Assembly (NCBI GenBank): GCA_965206025.1 | Contig: CBDBIU010000005.1 | Coordinates: 1,736,001 to 1,800,000 of the forward strand | Direction: 5' to 3' | From: G963668345 sp965206025 | Lineage (GTDB): Bacteria; Acidobacteriota; Terriglobia; Bryobacterales; UBA6623 | DNA: 64,000 bases | Shown: positions 1-7,671 of the stretch, in pieces | How positions within the stretch are numbered: the first letter of the stretch is position 1 | Layout: every line of letters starts with the position of its first letter | Program-made: the position numbers and the translations under genes | The notes under the pieces: model-generated | Database searches by the model: none | Told to the model about the DNA's origin: nothing | Seen by the model: only the letters and a program-made list of their open reading frames with translations

Positions 1-227
1 CGCGGAACGGTCGAGCGCCGGCGGTGGATGTCAAAGCCCTTCCCGTGTCTGGAAAGGTTCCGGGCAACCAACGCACCCAAGAGACGGTGCGGCGTGACCG
101 TGTCGCTCCACAACATATCGGCCGGGAATTGGACGGCTATAGGAGAAATTTCGATAGGGGGGTGCGAGGCTTAGCCGGGAAGGCCGGCCCGCATTGCTCG
201 CCACCTGACGATCCAAGCACGCGACAC
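1..227. other. no gene recognised
   Basis: I see no supported gene here. The open frames on both strands lack a recognisable ribosome binding site, domain or biased composition, and they run into the degenerate repeat that follows. This may be the tail of a repeat or decayed intergenic DNA cut by the window edge. Confidence 0.4.
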
Positions 228-372
228 ACCTTCTGTTACTTGGTTGCGCTTGCTCGCCGTGCTCAACGCAGGGTTAAAGCACGCCCGCATGGTTCAAGAA
301 ACTGGGCGCCGAGCATCACCCGCCTTGTACGGACGGGCCTTTTCACCCGCTTGGCCTCGTCACCGTGGTGAA
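228..372. repeat. degenerate copy of dispersed repeat family A
   Basis: The stretch resembles the interior and one end of the repeat at 40854-41040: a 'gctcgccgtgctcaac' block, a 'cttgtacggacgggcc' block and a terminal 'ggtgaaaaa'. Divergence is high, so this is an old copy. It lies upstream of a response-regulator gene and no gene crosses it. Confidence 0.5.
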
Positions 373-533
373 AAATTAGGGCCAAGCGGGGCTAAGCGGC
401 TCGATCGGCAGTCCTTCATACGACCGGCCGAATGATTCACTGTAGGAATCGCATCTGACTGACGATGAACAAACAGAATGCCATCCCGCCGAGTACCCGC
501 CGCGAAACCACGTCGTTCGGGAGGAAGCTGCTG

Positions 534-1228
534 ATGATCTCTGTTTTTCTATGCGATCCTCAGCCGATCGTTCAGGAGGGGCTGAAGACAATCCTGGGCG
601 GTCAGGAAAACTTTGAACTCATCGGCACGGCGGGTACTCTCGAAGAGGCGTTCTCGGAAATAGGGCGCAACCCTCCGAATCTTGCCATTGTCGATCGCAG
701 TTTCGGGATCCACAATCTTTTGGATTGGATTGCTCGCCTGCGGCAGGCGAAGCCCGAGACTCAGTTGGTGGTATGGGCGGCGACCATCTCCGACGTGGAG
801 TGCTTCCGGGTGCTGCAGGCCGGCGCCCGCGGCATCCTCAGAAAAACGACCTCCCACGAAGTCCTCTTCCATTGCCTACAGACGGTAGCCCGCAGAGAAC
901 TCTGGACCGAAGACCTGTCTGTCTCTCCCGAGTCGCCCTTGACCGACCGCGAAACCGGCCTCTCACACCACGGGAACAAGAAGTCGCCGAGCTGGTCGCC
1001 AAGGGAATGAAGAACCGAGAGATCGCCGAATCGCTCAGCATCGCGACAGGGACTGTCAAGATCCATCTGATGCACATTTTCGAGAAAACCGGCATCCGGG
1101 ACCGTTTCGAGCTGGCGCTGCACGGCTTGCGCCTGGCCTGCGAACGGGAAGGAGACCCCGCGACCGCTCCCCAACAGCCGACCACCGAGGAAGAGAAAGT
1201 CCCCGCACTCTCACGGGAGAAGCCCTGA
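534..1228 (+). pseudogene. LuxR/NarL-type response regulator, frameshifted
   Basis: The first part, from ATG 534 (GGGAGGAAG just upstream), encodes a receiver domain: early acidic CDPQ, phospho-acceptor Asp54 in LAIVDRS, and the conserved Lys in GILRKTT. The second part encodes a LuxR-type helix-turn-helix (PLTPREQEVAELV ... GTVKIHLMHIFEKTGI), but in another frame. The switch lies at about 945-975, between the linker and the HTH. As written, the receiver would end at 1010 without its DNA-binding domain. Joined, it would be a normal NarL-type regulator of about 230 residues. No partner histidine kinase is adjacent. A single-base sequencing error is as likely as true inactivation. Confidence 0.75.
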
Positions 1229-1320
1229 CGCATCCTCGCGGCCCGGGCGCGGCCGTCGAGACTCGCTCCGGTCGAGTTCTTCCGGACCGCCCATTTCATC
1301 GTCGGTCGTAACCCGTTGAA

Positions 1321-1450
1321 AAGGCTCGCGGCAACAGGTTGTGGACGTCGCCCAGCGTACAGTATGTCGGCAAGCGGGCGCGATCAGTTGCGCCCCTACA
1401 TCCCTAACGGCGGGCATTTGTTTCCAAGTCCCCCGGCTCCTGGCGGGACA
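1321..1450. repeat. dispersed repeat family B, copy 1
   Basis: Shares 'aaggctcgcggcaacag', 'agcgtacagtatgtcggcaa' and the small palindrome around gcgggcgcgatca..gcgcccctac with 46999-47118, and the palindromic half with 42051-42130. It ends at the stop codon of the PQQ-propeller gene. Confidence 0.7.
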
Positions 1451-1455
1451 GGCTC

Positions 1456-2685
1456 CTAGCGCTGTTCGATGCGGTACAAATGGGTCGCCGTGCGCAAAAA
1501 GATCGCCCCGTTGGCGACGGCTATCGAAGCCAGTGTTCTTCCTGAGATTTGGTTACGCGCCAGCAGCTCGAAGCTCGTGCCGGGTTTGATGACACTTGTT
1601 TCGCCGCTTTCGTTGAGAAAGTAGATGCGGCCATCGGCGTAGACCGGCGAGGCCGAGAAGCCTCCGCCCAGCCGCTGTCGCCAATGGAGTTTTCCGGAGC
1701 GGGCGTCCAGACAGCTTGCTATGCCCCGGTCGCTGACCACGTAGATCTCGTCTCCAACCAGGAGGGGAGAGGGCGTGTTCGGGGCCCCGCGATCCAGCCT
1801 CCAGGCGACGTGCGAACCCGACACGTCCCCGCGCCCGTCGGGTCGAACGGCGAGCAGAACCGCTCGATTGTAGCCCAAGGTGAGGTAGACAAGACCGTGT
1901 CCGAAAACCGGCCGGGTTATCAAAGAGAATCCGTCATAGCCGATCCACCATAGGGCTTCGCCGGTCCGCGGATCGTAGGAAACGGCCTGATCGCCACCGG
2001 CGCTAATGACCTGCTCGCGGCCATCGGTCTCGATGACAAGGGGCGTCGTGTAGGCCATCGCCCCAGCCGGCCGATCCTTGCGCCAGCGGATTTCCCCGCT
2101 GTTCTTGTCAAGCGCGACGATATATTGCCGATCCGTGCCGTCGCAGCTAATGACGAGCAACGCGCCCGCCAGAGCCGGGGACCCTCCCGGACCGTGACCA
2201 TGCTCGTAGCGGAGTTCCTGGTTGGTCCAGAGAATCTCGCCCTTCCTGCTCAGCGCCGCGGTGCCGAGCGTCCCGAAGTGAACATAGACCCTATCACCGT
2301 CTAAAATGGGCGTCGGCGAGGCGTAGCTGTTCTTGCTGTGAATGGACGGCGGACGCGGGTGGCGAAAAACCTCGATCGCTCGGCCAACGCGGCCTGACGC
2401 CGCCTCGATCGCCAAGGCCCGCAACGAGCCCTCCCCCTCCGCGGTCGTCAGCCAAATCTCGCCGCCTTCGACCACCGGCGACGACCAGCCTTGCCCGGGA
2501 ATCGGTACTTTCCAGACAATGTTTTCCGACTCACTCCAATGTAGCGGCAGCCCGCTCTCGGTCGAGAGACCCTGTCCCGTCGGCCCTCGAAACTCCGGCC
2601 AGTCCGCCGACGGCGAAGGCCCCGCGCCTAACGCCAGTATCATGACCAACCACGACGCCGGCGGAAGAAATCGTCGATCTTGCAT
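1456..2685 (-). CDS. secreted PQQ-like beta-propeller protein
   Basis: Encodes 409 residues. Residues 1 to about 27 form a signal peptide (hydrophobic WLVMILALGAG, then SPSADWPEFRG). The mature protein opens with the WPEFRGPTGQG motif typical of PQQ-binding-like propellers in Acidobacteria and Planctomycetes. Repeated strands follow (IVWKVPIPGQGWSSPVV, GEILWTN, GEIRWRKDRP, GEALWWIGYDG, GKLHWRQRLGG), giving about seven blades with recurring Trp and DxxSG turns. It resembles the fold of BamB and of quinoprotein dehydrogenases, but I see no obvious catalytic Asp-Asn set, so a structural or binding role outside the cytoplasm is more likely than an enzyme. It stands alone, divergent from lpxC. Confidence 0.8.
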   Translation of the reverse strand: MQDRRFLPPASWLVMILALGAGPSPSADWPEFRGPTGQGLSTESGLPLHWSESENIVWKVPIPGQGWSSPVVEGGEIWLTTAEGEGSLRALAIEAASGRVGRAIEVFRHPRPPSIHSKNSYASPTPILDGDRVYVHFGTLGTAALSRKGEILWTNQELRYEHGHGPGGSPALAGALLVISCDGTDRQYIVALDKNSGEIRWRKDRPAGAMAYTTPLVIETDGREQVISAGGDQAVSYDPRTGEALWWIGYDGFSLITRPVFGHGLVYLTLGYNRAVLLAVRPDGRGDVSGSHVAWRLDRGAPNTPSPLLVGDEIYVVSDRGIASCLDARSGKLHWRQRLGGGFSASPVYADGRIYFLNESGETSVIKPGTSFELLARNQISGRTLASIAVANGAIFLRTATHLYRIEQR

Positions 2686-2876
2686 AGCAGCGTTGATTGC
2701 GTTTAAGAAAGGGCGCCGAAATCGATGAGCATCTTCCCCTTGATTGCGCTGCTCCTAGGTGACATACCCTTCTAACATCCGTCAGCGGCGGCGTTCAACC
2801 CTCGGACAGTGGACAAAGCTCCGCCGGTTCGCTCCAAAATGAGGATTCAACACCACTCATTGTGGCATAATAGACA

Positions 2877-2905
2877 CAGTTATTCTCATGTTTGGTCTTT
2901 ATAAT
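2877..2905 (+). promoter_or_regulatory. possible lpxC promoter
   Basis: A perfect TATAAT lies at 2900-2905 in an AT-rich island (2830-2945) inside otherwise GC-rich DNA, with only a weak -35 (cagtta) 17 bases upstream. The nearest downstream gene on this strand is lpxC. This is inference from composition. Confidence 0.25.
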
Positions 2906-2978
2906 CAACAAGTTCAAAATGGTTCTCTAGTTGCATAAAGTAAAGCACCGAGGCTGGCTAGGTCGGAGATCCTAGACT

Positions 2979-3869
2979 TTGCAGTTCGAGACCACGACCC
3001 TCCGAACGGTGGAACTCAGCGGTGTGGGCCTGCACGGCGGCTTGCCCGCTTCGGTGCGGATTCGCCCCGCTCGTTCCGCTGCGGGTATTGTATTCTGCCG
3101 CACCGACCTCGACGGGTTTCGCATCCCCGCCAACGGGGAATATGTTGCCCGGGTCAGCTATGCCACCAGCTTGATGCGTCAGGGCGTACTCATCTCGACG
3201 ACTGAACATCTTCTAAGTGTCCTTTACAGCCTGGGCATTGATAACGCCCAGGTGGAAGTCGACAACTTGGAAGTCCCCATACTTGATGGCAGTGGCCAGT
3301 CCTTTGTCGAGCACCTGAACAGGGCGGGGCGCAAACTGCTCCGCCGGAAGCGGCGCTATCTTCAGATTCGCCGGCCAATTGAGGTATGCGAAAACGGCAA
3401 GCGAATCGTGATCTTGCCCGACGATTGCTTCCGTATCACTTGCATTACCAACTACGATCACCCCTCGGTCGGACGCCAGCGCGTCGAGATCGAGCTGACG
3501 CCCGAGAACTACGCCCGCGAAATTGCCCCCGCGCGAACCTTCGGCTTCGAGAAAGATCTGGAGCGGATGCGCGATATGGGGCTAATCCGAGGCGCCTCGC
3601 TCGAGAATGCGGTCTGTTTCACGGCGGAGGGAATCCTTAACCCCCAAGGACTGCGTTTCCCCGACGAATGCTGCCGTCACAAAGTGCTCGATCTCATCGG
3701 TGATCTGGCATTGATCGGACGTCCTCTGTTGGGACATGTGATTGCTGAATACGCCGGGCACGCCATGCACACGGCGCTGGTAACTCAAATCCTCGGAGAC
3801 CCTTCCTGCTACGAACTTGTCACCTGGGACCAGGTTGAGTCGGAAGACCCTCAGCCCGTCGCCGTATAG
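2979..3869 (+). CDS. lpxC: UDP-3-O-acyl-N-acetylglucosamine deacetylase
   Basis: Encodes 296 residues, the usual LpxC length. LpxC is the zinc deacetylase that commits UDP-acyl-GlcNAc to lipid A synthesis in the cytoplasm. Family signatures are clear: VELSGVGLHGG near the start, TTEHLLSVLYSLGIDNA with the first zinc His, VPILDGSGQSF, RTFGFEKDLE, and RHKVLDLIGDLALIGRPL with the second zinc His and the Asp. GHAMHTALV follows with the catalytic His region. Translation appears to begin at TTG 2979, with GGAG about 11 bases upstream, because the conserved LRTVELSGVGLHGG begins almost immediately and no ATG fits. It stands alone and implies an LPS-bearing outer membrane. Confidence 0.95.
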   Translation: MQFETTTLRTVELSGVGLHGGLPASVRIRPARSAAGIVFCRTDLDGFRIPANGEYVARVSYATSLMRQGVLISTTEHLLSVLYSLGIDNAQVEVDNLEVPILDGSGQSFVEHLNRAGRKLLRRKRRYLQIRRPIEVCENGKRIVILPDDCFRITCITNYDHPSVGRQRVEIELTPENYAREIAPARTFGFEKDLERMRDMGLIRGASLENAVCFTAEGILNPQGLRFPDECCRHKVLDLIGDLALIGRPLLGHVIAEYAGHAMHTALVTQILGDPSCYELVTWDQVESEDPQPVAV

Positions 3870-3920
3870 GGATTTCAAGCGGCCCTCCCCGACTCCTTAG
3901 TCCGCATTTCTACCCACGTC

Positions 3921-4427
3921 TTACGGCGCGGATGGTCTATTCTCGAACAGCTCGATCTGGTCTTCGGAGGGCTCGGCTGCTTTTCTTCTCCTGCGGTGGG
4001 CGGCGATGCCGATAACGCCCAGCACCGTCACTTCGCTCAGGGCCTGGCGGGGCACGAAAACCCGCTGAGCGCTGGCGTTCGGGTCGGGCGGGGTGATCGT
4101 CATGCCCTGCTCGGGGACCAGCAGTAAGTTGTTCGCCAGAATCCCTTCGAGTACCTCGCCGTCTCGGAAGGCCAGCCGGACCCACAGCCCGTCCTTTTTG
4201 GGGCGCGAGGTGAAGACGCTTTTCTGGCGCGAAATCGCTTCGCCGTCGAAATCGCGAACGAAGTAGACAGCTTTGATCTCGCTATAAGGCACCACGAAGA
4301 CTTGGGCGGATCGGTCGAGCACCTCGGCGCCTTCGGCGCGCAGATAGGTCTGGGGCGCGACGTACCCGTTGATCAGTCGCCCGTCAAAGCGGCGTATGCA
4401 GACTTTTTTTGTCGTCGAGGCAGCCAC
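3921..4427 (-). CDS. conserved protein of unknown function
   Basis: Encodes 168 residues with no signal peptide or membrane segment. The front half resembles short acidobacterial proteins of the DUF6982 type (from memory, not searched): RRFDGRLINGYV, then VFVVPYSEIKAVYFVRDFDGE, RLAFRDGEVLEGILANNLL and RVFVPRQALSEVTVLG. The alternating strands suggest a small beta-barrel (PilZ- or Sm-like) fold. The tail is charged (RRRRKAAEPSEDQIELFE). It is convergent with lpxC and divergent from xerD. Function unknown. Confidence 0.65.
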   Translation of the reverse strand: MAASTTKKVCIRRFDGRLINGYVAPQTYLRAEGAEVLDRSAQVFVVPYSEIKAVYFVRDFDGEAISRQKSVFTSRPKKDGLWVRLAFRDGEVLEGILANNLLLVPEQGMTITPPDPNASAQRVFVPRQALSEVTVLGVIGIAAHRRRRKAAEPSEDQIELFENRPSAP

Positions 4428-4552
4428 TCATTCCCGCCGAAAACCGGACCTTGAATACAAGGCCGTTGCCGGTATGCTAATATGCCCCGGGACGAGGTGT
4501 CAACCCTACAGAGGATTGATAAGTAATTGATTTTTAAGGCGTTGGCCTGAGC

Positions 4553-5437
4553 TTGGAAACCCTGATCGAAGAGTACCTCGACTACTGCCGGATTGAAAAG
4601 GGGCTGGCCGCCAACACGCTAGCCGCTTACGGAAGGGATTTGCGGCGATTCGAACGCTTTTGCGCCGAGCGCCGCGTGATGCTGCTCGAGGCCGGCAGTC
4701 AGGATCTCAACGACTTCGTCGACTCGCTCTATCGCGCCGGACTGAGTAGCCGCTCGATCGCCCGCTACACCGCCAGTCTGCGAAACTTCTACCTTTACTT
4801 AATGCAGCACGGTCGGACCCGCGCGGACCCGACTGCGGAACTCGTGGCGCCTCGTCAGTGGAAACAGCTGCCCAGATTCCTTGCCCTCGATGAGGTGGAT
4901 CGCCTCTTGGAGGTGCCTGACGCTTCAAAACCCTTAGGGGGCCGGGACCGGGCGATGTTGCAGCTGCTTTACGCGACAGGCTTGCGGGTTTCCGAGCTGG
5001 TTGCGGTAAAGAGGAACGACCTGAACATGGAGCTGGGGGTTGTCCGGACCACGGGCAAGGGAGGCAAGCAGCGCCTGGTCCCCGTAGGCAGACAGGCGTT
5101 GACCGACATCGGGAGTTACTTGGAAAACGACCGCTCTAGGATACTCAAGGGCAAAAGCTCCGAGTACCTGTTCGTCACCGCGCGGGGCAGCCTAATGACA
5201 CGCCAGGCCTTTTGGAACCTTCTGCGGCGCTACGGCCTGCGGGCGGGCATCGCCGGAAAGCTAAGCCCTCACGTCATGCGGCACAGCTTCGCGACGCATT
5301 TGCTCGAGCGCGGCGCGGACCTGAGAAGCCTGCAACTCATGCTCGGTCACGCCGATATTTCAACGACGCAGATCTACACGCACGTGCTCCGCGAAAGGCT
5401 GCGCAAGGTGTACGACGAACATCACCCCAGAAGCTGA
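4553..5437 (+). CDS. xerD: tyrosine recombinase XerD
   Basis: Encodes 294 residues. XerC/XerD resolve chromosome dimers at dif. The N-terminal SAM-like core-binding domain (EEYLDYCRIEKGLAANTLAAY ... LYLMQHG) and the C-terminal catalytic domain are both complete. Catalytic residues are Arg in YATGLRVSELV, Lys in GKGGKQRLVP, HxxR in HVMRHSFATHLLERG, His in LGHADIS and the nucleophile Tyr in TTQIYTHV. Length and the ADISTTQIYTHV tail fit XerD rather than a phage integrase. A TTG start at 4553 is preferred because METLIEEYLDYCR matches the family start. No phage or integron genes surround it. Confidence 0.9.
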   Translation: METLIEEYLDYCRIEKGLAANTLAAYGRDLRRFERFCAERRVMLLEAGSQDLNDFVDSLYRAGLSSRSIARYTASLRNFYLYLMQHGRTRADPTAELVAPRQWKQLPRFLALDEVDRLLEVPDASKPLGGRDRAMLQLLYATGLRVSELVAVKRNDLNMELGVVRTTGKGGKQRLVPVGRQALTDIGSYLENDRSRILKGKSSEYLFVTARGSLMTRQAFWNLLRRYGLRAGIAGKLSPHVMRHSFATHLLERGADLRSLQLMLGHADISTTQIYTHVLRERLRKVYDEHHPRS

Positions 5438-5469
5438 CGACGTCGACCGTCGAGCAGGGAGTGATGGGA

Positions 5470-5502
5470 TTCGCCCCTCGGCTGGTGAGAAAAGCGGGCT
5501 AG
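5470..5502. repeat. repeat family A, right end
   Basis: Contains GGTGAGAAAAGCGGGCTAG, the inverse of the family A terminus. It lies between xerD and the family C hairpin element. Confidence 0.7.
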
Positions 5503-5511
5503 AGCACAGGG

Positions 5512-5668
5512 CTAGTAGACTGTCGTGGAGACGGGTTGACTATGAATTCGGAAATGTCAGGCTCGAAAGCCCTGGATCTACTCGGCTTGACAGCAACGTG
5601 GCGCACGCCTCAGGCGTGCGCCACGTTGCAAGGACGATCATAAAGTCTTGCCTGAGACAGTCTACTAG
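5512..5668. repeat. repeat family C: 157-bp hairpin element with terminal inverted repeats
   Basis: Perfect 13-bp inverted ends (CTAGTAGACTGTC and its complement) flank a central perfect 18-bp inverted repeat at 5593-5629, centred on one base and able to form a long hairpin. A diverged copy is at 25615-25769. No open frame fits inside. It looks like a small non-autonomous mobile element. Confidence 0.75.
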
Positions 5669-5679
5669 CGTCCTTTGTC

Positions 5680-7671
5680 GTGACCTTCGCGAACCTTACT
5701 CTCGGCGAATTTCTAGCGCTGCTGCTGCCGTTGGCCGCGGCCATCATCGTCCTCTACCTCTACGACCGTTCCCGCAGGCGGCGCGTTGTTTCGACTCTTC
5801 GCTTTTGGCCGCCGGAAGCGAGGCGCAGGCGGCCGGTCCGTCGCAAGAGGATTCAGCAGCCGCTGTCATTCGTCCTCCAACTGCTGGCCTTGCTGCTGCT
5901 GGTGCTGGCGATCGCCGACCCGCGGTTCCCCGGTAGCGAACCGCCCCGCCATCACGTAGTCCTACTCGACGCTTCAGCCGGGATGCGAGCCGCGAGCGGC
6001 CCCGGGGGGACGACGTTGATGGACGCTGCTCGCCGAGCAGCGCTTGCTTATTTGCGCGCCATTCCACTGCAAGATCCGGTCATGGTGGTTCACGCTGACG
6101 GGAACCCCGGGGCAGTCACTGGGTTCACCACGGATCGGAATCACCTGGCGCAAGCGATTCGCGGCATCGAACCCGGTTGGACGGCCCTTGACCTCGAGGC
6201 GGCGGCGGAGATGGCCGCCGGCGCACTCGAGCTGGCTGTGGGGGATCTTAGCCGTGCCGATCGTTCCGCGGCCCTGGGAGAAGTCGCTTACATCGGGAAT
6301 GGCCGCCTGAAGAGCCATCCGGCCGGCCCACCGGATGCCCTTCCCTTCCCGGTCTTCCGCTACATCCGCGTGGGAGAGGAAATCGCGGACCGCGGCATTG
6401 GCAGCCTCGCGGCCCGGCGCACCCCCGACGATCCCACTCGTTGGCAAGTGTCGGTGGAACTCGTCAACAACGACGCCGAGGAGCACGCGCTTCAAACCGA
6501 GTTCACGTTCTCCAACCGCCGCTTGACGAGCCAGGAGATCCGATTGGAGCCGGGTGGCCGCCGAGAAATCTCGTTCTTGTTGCATGCGCGAAGTGCGGGA
6601 TCTCTGGAAGTCGTACTGCGTCCCACGGATTCGTTTCCGGCCAACGACCATGCTCGCATCCGGATTCCGGCCTTCACTCCAAAACACATCTCCGTCTATT
6701 CCGAGCAGCCGTCCGTGTTGCGAACACTATTGACCGCGAGTCCTCGCCTTCAGCCCGAGTTTTACCAACCGGAGGACTACGATGCCGATCGGCAAAGCAG
6801 TGAGCTGAGGGTGTTCGACCGTTTCGTCCCCCCCGAGCCGCCGCGGGGCGGTGCGGTCTTCTTCGACCCGCCGCGCCGGGATTCGCCCATCCACGTCAAA
6901 CGAGTGGTGGACAGCTGTCGCATCACTCACTGGTCAAGCAGCCACCCGTTAGCTAAGGGCCTGCGGAATAGAGACGTCATCTTGAACCGTGCTTCCGTCT
7001 TCGAACCGCAACCGGGTGACGAGAGAATCGCCGAATGCCCGGCCGGGCCTGTCATCGTTGCCCGTTCGGTTGAGGGAAGCCGGCAAGTGTTTTTCGGATT
7101 CCATCCGCTCCGAGCGGGCCTCGAAAAGCATCTGGCAACGCCGCTTCTTTTCGCCAACGCGCTGGCTTGGCTATTGCCGGACACATTCCGCGTCACCGAG
7201 ATCGTTGCCCGCGCTCCGGGATGGGTCGACATCCCTTTGGCCGAAGGGGAGCGGGAGACGGTTCAGTTTGAATCCTCCGGCGATCCGGCGTTGACGTGGG
7301 TCGTTGGCCAGGGACATCTGCGTTTCTTTGGCGGACAACCCGGCACTGTCGCGCTACGAACTTCGTCCGGCGAGTCCCGTTTCGCTCTGACGCTACCCCA
7401 AGCCGGCGCCCATCAATGGACGCCTTCCCGCGAAATCCTTCGCGGCCTCCCCCCTGGACCATCGGCCACCTTACGGCACGCTGCATTTTGGCCTTGGTTG
7501 GCGGCCGTTGCCCTCCTAGCCCTGGGATTCGAGTGGAGCGTCTTTGGAAGACGATCTCCCGCCCTATCCTTCGAGGGAACCGACGGCTCTCTTCCTAGAA
7601 AACAAACAGCCCAGCTCGACCTTTCGCCAGCGGATCGAGACCGGGCATCACCCGAGGAGGTCGTGCGTTGA
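5680..7671 (+). CDS. BatA-type membrane protein with VWA domain
   Basis: Encodes 663 residues from GTG 5680. The N-terminus has two hydrophobic segments, about residues 8-25 and 61-80, separated by a basic stretch (RSRRRRVVSTLRFW), the layout of the BatA N-terminal domain. A VWA-like domain follows with LLDASAGM where a MIDAS motif would read DxSxS, so metal binding is probably degenerate. A long beta-rich periplasmic region is followed by a late membrane segment (AAFWPWLAAVALLALGFEWSV). The stop overlaps the start of the next gene by four bases (TTGA), so the two are translationally coupled. The BatA/VWA class is linked to MoxR chaperone systems, but no moxR is in this window. Confidence 0.75.
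   Translation: MTFANLTLGEFLALLLPLAAAIIVLYLYDRSRRRRVVSTLRFWPPEARRRRPVRRKRIQQPLSFVLQLLALLLLVLAIADPRFPGSEPPRHHVVLLDASAGMRAASGPGGTTLMDAARRAALAYLRAIPLQDPVMVVHADGNPGAVTGFTTDRNHLAQAIRGIEPGWTALDLEAAAEMAAGALELAVGDLSRADRSAALGEVAYIGNGRLKSHPAGPPDALPFPVFRYIRVGEEIADRGIGSLAARRTPDDPTRWQVSVELVNNDAEEHALQTEFTFSNRRLTSQEIRLEPGGRREISFLLHARSAGSLEVVLRPTDSFPANDHARIRIPAFTPKHISVYSEQPSVLRTLLTASPRLQPEFYQPEDYDADRQSSELRVFDRFVPPEPPRGGAVFFDPPRRDSPIHVKRVVDSCRITHWSSSHPLAKGLRNRDVILNRASVFEPQPGDERIAECPAGPVIVARSVEGSRQVFFGFHPLRAGLEKHLATPLLFANALAWLLPDTFRVTEIVARAPGWVDIPLAEGERETVQFESSGDPALTWVVGQGHLRFFGGQPGTVALRTSSGESRFALTLPQAGAHQWTPSREILRGLPPGPSATLRHAAFWPWLAAVALLALGFEWSVFGRRSPALSFEGTDGSLPRKQTAQLDLSPADRDRASPEEVVR

Noticed and set aside
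5512..5668. A dif site next to xerD
   Set aside because: The element is 157 bp with a long stem and a second copy elsewhere; no 28-bp dif-like sequence was recognised.
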